This document shows positions 60,749 to 64,000 of a DNA stretch of 64,000 bases, in pieces (position 1 is the first letter of the stretch; each line of letters starts with the position of its first letter). This stretch comes from Amblyornis subalaris (lineage: Eukaryota; Chordata; Aves; Passeriformes; Ptilonorhynchidae): the NCBI GenBank assembly GCA_018881555.1, contig JACAXG010000059.1, positions 4,709,580 through 4,773,579 on the forward strand. Direction: 5' to 3'. The position numbers were made by a program, and so were the translations under genes. The notes under the pieces are model-generated. The model was not told the DNA's origin, did no database searches, and saw nothing but the letters and a program-made list of their open reading frames with translations.

Positions 60749-63700
60749 AAAATTNGTTTTCCCTGGAGGATTGCTTTATCTGTGTTTTAGTTCCAGCCCC
60801 TTAGACTTGGTTGCTCTGCACTTGTGTCACTCTGCTGCCGTGAGAGGCAGGGGCAGCTGCTTGTGCTGTTGATGCTGATGCTTTCCTTGGGTTGTGGTGG
60901 AGAACAAGCAGGTCTGGTGATGAACAGCGGAGTCCCCACGTACCAGAGGGGAAGCGCAGAGCCCGCTGCTGACCCAGGCTGCTTCTGCGCCACGAAACGC
61001 TCCCTGTGGTGTGGATGCACATCTTCTGTGGAAAAATTGCAAAACCAACCAGGTCAAACCGGTGGCCAGTGCTCAGGCAAACTGCAGAGCAGCACAAGCC
61101 CAATATCTCCCAGCAGCATTACCAATCTACATCAGATCCTTTTTGTCATCTCAGATAAGATAGCGCTAAACTTGAAAGCCTCCTGCTTCTGCCCCACCCC
61201 TAGATGATTTAGAATCCTTATCTCTCATTTAGAGATGTTGCTATTGAGCATCCGGGGGAGAAGGANGGGGGAGTAGGGGGAGATTTCTTCAGGTTTAAAG
61301 CTCCACAGGGTCTCTGCCCTGCTTCTGCTACCCACAGGAGAGGCAGGAAACAGAAAGCAATTCTTTGGTGCTTTTGGGTCCCACAGCAGCCTATTCCTCC
61401 TCCTTCAGCCCAAAGCCCTGGCAGGACTGGCCTTTCTCCCCTCTCCCTTCAGCTGCAGGTGGTGCAGGCTTTGCTTACGTGCTGAGAAGGAAACCTGACC
61501 TGCACTGGGACAGAATTGCCCCTTGGAAGGGAGAAGCTGGGGAGACAAATTTTCCATCTTGATTCTGTGGCTGCCTTGTCAGTTTAGCCCTCTAACAGTT
61601 TTACAATCTTTATCTGATATAGGTTTAAGAGGATTTCCCTGGGCNCAGTGGGATTATTATAAGTCAGAGAGCAGTCTCCAGCTGATATTCCTTCGGCAAG
61701 TATTTATTTTAAGTGGGTTTAACAGTATTTAATTTAAAAAAAAACTTTCTTTTTTTTTNTTTTTTGCATGGGTTGTAAGTAAATTGTTTGTGTTATCAGA
61801 GAAGTAGAGCCTGAATAAAATTAAGAAATGTATTATTGCTTTCCAGGCTGGGGGTGGCGGAAGGAAAGTAGCAGCTGGAGGTGGGGAGGATAGAAGATAA
61901 AATAGTAATGTGGTGGGAAATGTAACATTATTCCATGCAGCACTGATTTGTAATACTGCCAAACAGCTGTTTATAAATGGGAAATGTAATGGGAAGGAGG
62001 GCTGCAAGGAACATGAGAGTGCTGCAGGCACTGCTGGGTCATCATATGAGGAGGGGATGGCTTCTGTCAACCTTACATCTGCCCCCTGGGGTATCATGGG
62101 CTGTGCTGCTGCAGCCCCCAGGAGCATGGGGAGCTAGGGGTGTTCCATTCACCCTCCCTGGNCCTTGTGGGGTGGCTCTCAGTTGTTTTTACACATAATG
62201 TATTCCCCTCGGTTTAGGGGTTTTGTGCCACCTTCAGAAAGGAGAAGCAGTGGCGACCTTTGGCATTGGGAAAGCTGTGCCTGTAGGAGAGAAATCTCCT
62301 TTCGAGCCACATGTNGGTTGTTTCTTTATCCTCTTCCCTCCCTCTGGCAGGCTTTATTGATGGCAGACGGCTCTGGGGCTGGATGTGTGTGCACACATCC
62401 AGAAGTCATGCTGTCTTAGTGAGAGCCGCCTTCTGGCCACCTGCACCCAGGCGGCATCCTAGTCCTTGGAGTATTTCAGAGGATGCTAATGGAATGGGAT
62501 TAGCTGCCCCACTTGCCCTTGCNGTCAACAAGAGATGTTTCTAGAGAACCTACAAAGAAAAGCCAGAACTAGCAGGGCAAACCCGAACAAAGGCGCTTTA
62601 GAATGCAGAGAGAAGCGTGATTTTTACCCTGAGGAGGCAAGAGGTGGGGCTGCTCTGCTCCCCATTTGAAGTCTGAATGAGCCTCTGCCTTAAGGGATCN
62701 TGGATGACTGAGTTGGTACTAATGGGCTGAATGCCCTTCAGTGTCCCTGCTCTGCCCTGCTCCGGTTCCTTGACATTGCGATTCAACATACTGCGCCCTT
62801 CAGGGCTTTATTCCTTTCTGTGTACTAGTTAAAATGATAACTTAGGGCTCTACAAAGAGATGGAGAGCTAGGGATGCCTGCCCTGGGGAAGTGTGTCATG
62901 GCAGGCAGGGTTTTCTGGACAGGAATGCCTCTGTCCTAGGCACGATGTGCTCTCAGCACTTGACTTTCTCAGACCCTGTCATCCTTCATTTTTAGCTGCC
63001 TATTCAAGACAGCAAGATTTTTATAAAGCCATTTCTTACCAAAAGCATTTCCTGGTTGTAGCTTGTAATGCCAAGCATACTGGGGGTGAGAAGGTTTGAA
63101 GAGATGGGTTTTCTTTATGGCATTGTGCTGCTGCATGGAAGTGAAGAGATCCCAAAGCGGCAGGTTACTTATCAGAGGATTGATGCTGGGCTCTCAGTCC
63201 TCTGAAAAATTGCATCAGCATGCCACGGATGACCACAGGTGCTCTGGCAGTCTGTTGTCACCTTTTGAGTTCTCTCAGGTGTACTGATGCCACCTGTCCA
63301 CAGAGAAAGCTGCGGGTGATGGTTGTGCCCGACGGGTGGCCCACCTGGCACTGCGGCGGGAAGGGGGAGCGCCGGCACAGCAGTGGTTCCCTACAGGGAA
63401 GTGGGTGGAGAGGTGGGGTTACCAGAGGCATGAGCTGGTCATTTGGAGAGACTCTGTGCTTTGAAGGAGCTCCTTTGTTGTGGGTGCAGGCCAGAAAGGC
63501 CACCCCGAGAGGGGCAGCTGCTCTGGGACAGCATGAAAGATGGGCTATGGACACAGGGATACTTCCAGCCTCTTCCCTTCTGCAGTCATATCCTGGGCCA
63601 ACGTGTCACCATCCAGGGTTGCTACTCAGGCCTCACCTGTGTGCTGGCTCTGCAGAGCTTATCTAATGAGTGAAGTTAGGAGCATTACCCATCATCATCC

Positions 63701-64000
63701 AAANAGCCCCTCTCAAGTACAGCAGCTGAAGCCAGATGACTGTATGAGCATATCTGGAGGACACAGTGACTGGCACAGGGAAAATCATCCCTTTGCATGA
63801 GGGGTTCCTGCCTCCAGGCAGAGTCCTGGGGTGAGCCAAAGATTGAGCCCTTTGTCTGCAGTGGGAGAGGGGGGAATTACGGGGTGCCTGCCCTTACTGG
63901 GGAAAGGGAAGGTGGTGGTCATCCCAGTGCTGGGCAATGTGGAGAAAGCAAAGGGAGGCACGCAACACGGAGAGTGAGTGGGCTGAGGGAGATGGAAGTG

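Larger units (their letters stand above)
57193..64000 (+). other. IGSF3: IGSF3 intron 2, second part, to window end
   Basis: Intronic DNA continues to the right edge with an old SINE-like tail (58,045-58,170), a GC-rich patch (60,080-60,600) and T-runs. The short segment after the CAG at 63,301-63,303, with a reading frame giving ...VVPDGWPTWHC, was examined as a possible exon and rejected because the following residues do not form an Ig domain. No other coding exon is recognised. Confidence 0.65.

Noticed and set aside
63304..63420. Segment after CAG giving ...VVPDGWPTWHC as a possible second Ig-domain exon
   Set aside because: VVPD looks like the VIPD start of the next IGSF3 domain, but the following residues lack the Cys/Trp pattern of an Ig domain, and the phase and length do not fit.
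1..64000. CRISPR arrays, phage, toxin-antitoxin or other prokaryotic systems
   Set aside because: The window is eukaryotic: spliced exons, CpG islands and CR1 retrotransposons. No regularly spaced repeats or compact gene clusters are present.

Overview
The window reads as vertebrate, most likely avian, nuclear DNA. The evidence is a set of CR1-type LINE 3' ends (five clear, one very old), no Alu- or L1-like repeats, large AT-balanced non-coding tracts, and two short coding exons whose translation closely matches the amino end of IGSF3 (immunoglobulin superfamily member 3, EWI family). I see no operons, CRISPR arrays, phage, insertion sequences or other prokaryotic features. I found no convincing new biological system: this is the promoter-proximal part of one large animal gene plus its upstream flank.

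Layout. Positions 1 to about 22,640 are upstream flank with no recognisable gene. They hold a GC-rich block at the left edge, one plus-strand CR1 3' end (about 6,745-7,243), a possible old MIR-like relic near 19,100, a CpG-rich block at 19,770-20,560, and several AT-rich tracts that could be regulatory. Positions about 22,640-23,800 form a dense CpG island with GC boxes and G-runs: the probable IGSF3 promoter and 5' UTR. The start codon lies in it at 23,306. The first coding exon (23,306-23,348) gives the signal-peptide core and ends in phase 1. A 27.5 kb intron follows, with a second CpG-rich block at 26,450-26,950, four minus-strand CR1 relics, a 1.4 kb pyrimidine-rich tract and two candidate regulatory elements. 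The second coding exon (50,882-51,259) supplies the end of the signal peptide and the whole first V-type Ig domain, and is again phase 1 at its end. The next intron runs off the right edge. No second Ig-domain exon is seen before 64,000.

The two exons join in frame (G + GC = Gly15) and give a 140-residue amino end: a short hydrophobic signal peptide ending ...GMALA, then a V domain starting QRQVTV, with Cys42, Trp57, the Asp-Ala-Gly-x-Tyr-x-Cys motif and Cys120. The rest of the receptor lies outside the window.

Most long reading frames here are GC-rich or chance open frames with no family resemblance, so they are not annotated as genes. Regulatory calls rest on base composition and motif reading only and need cross-species alignment or chromatin data.
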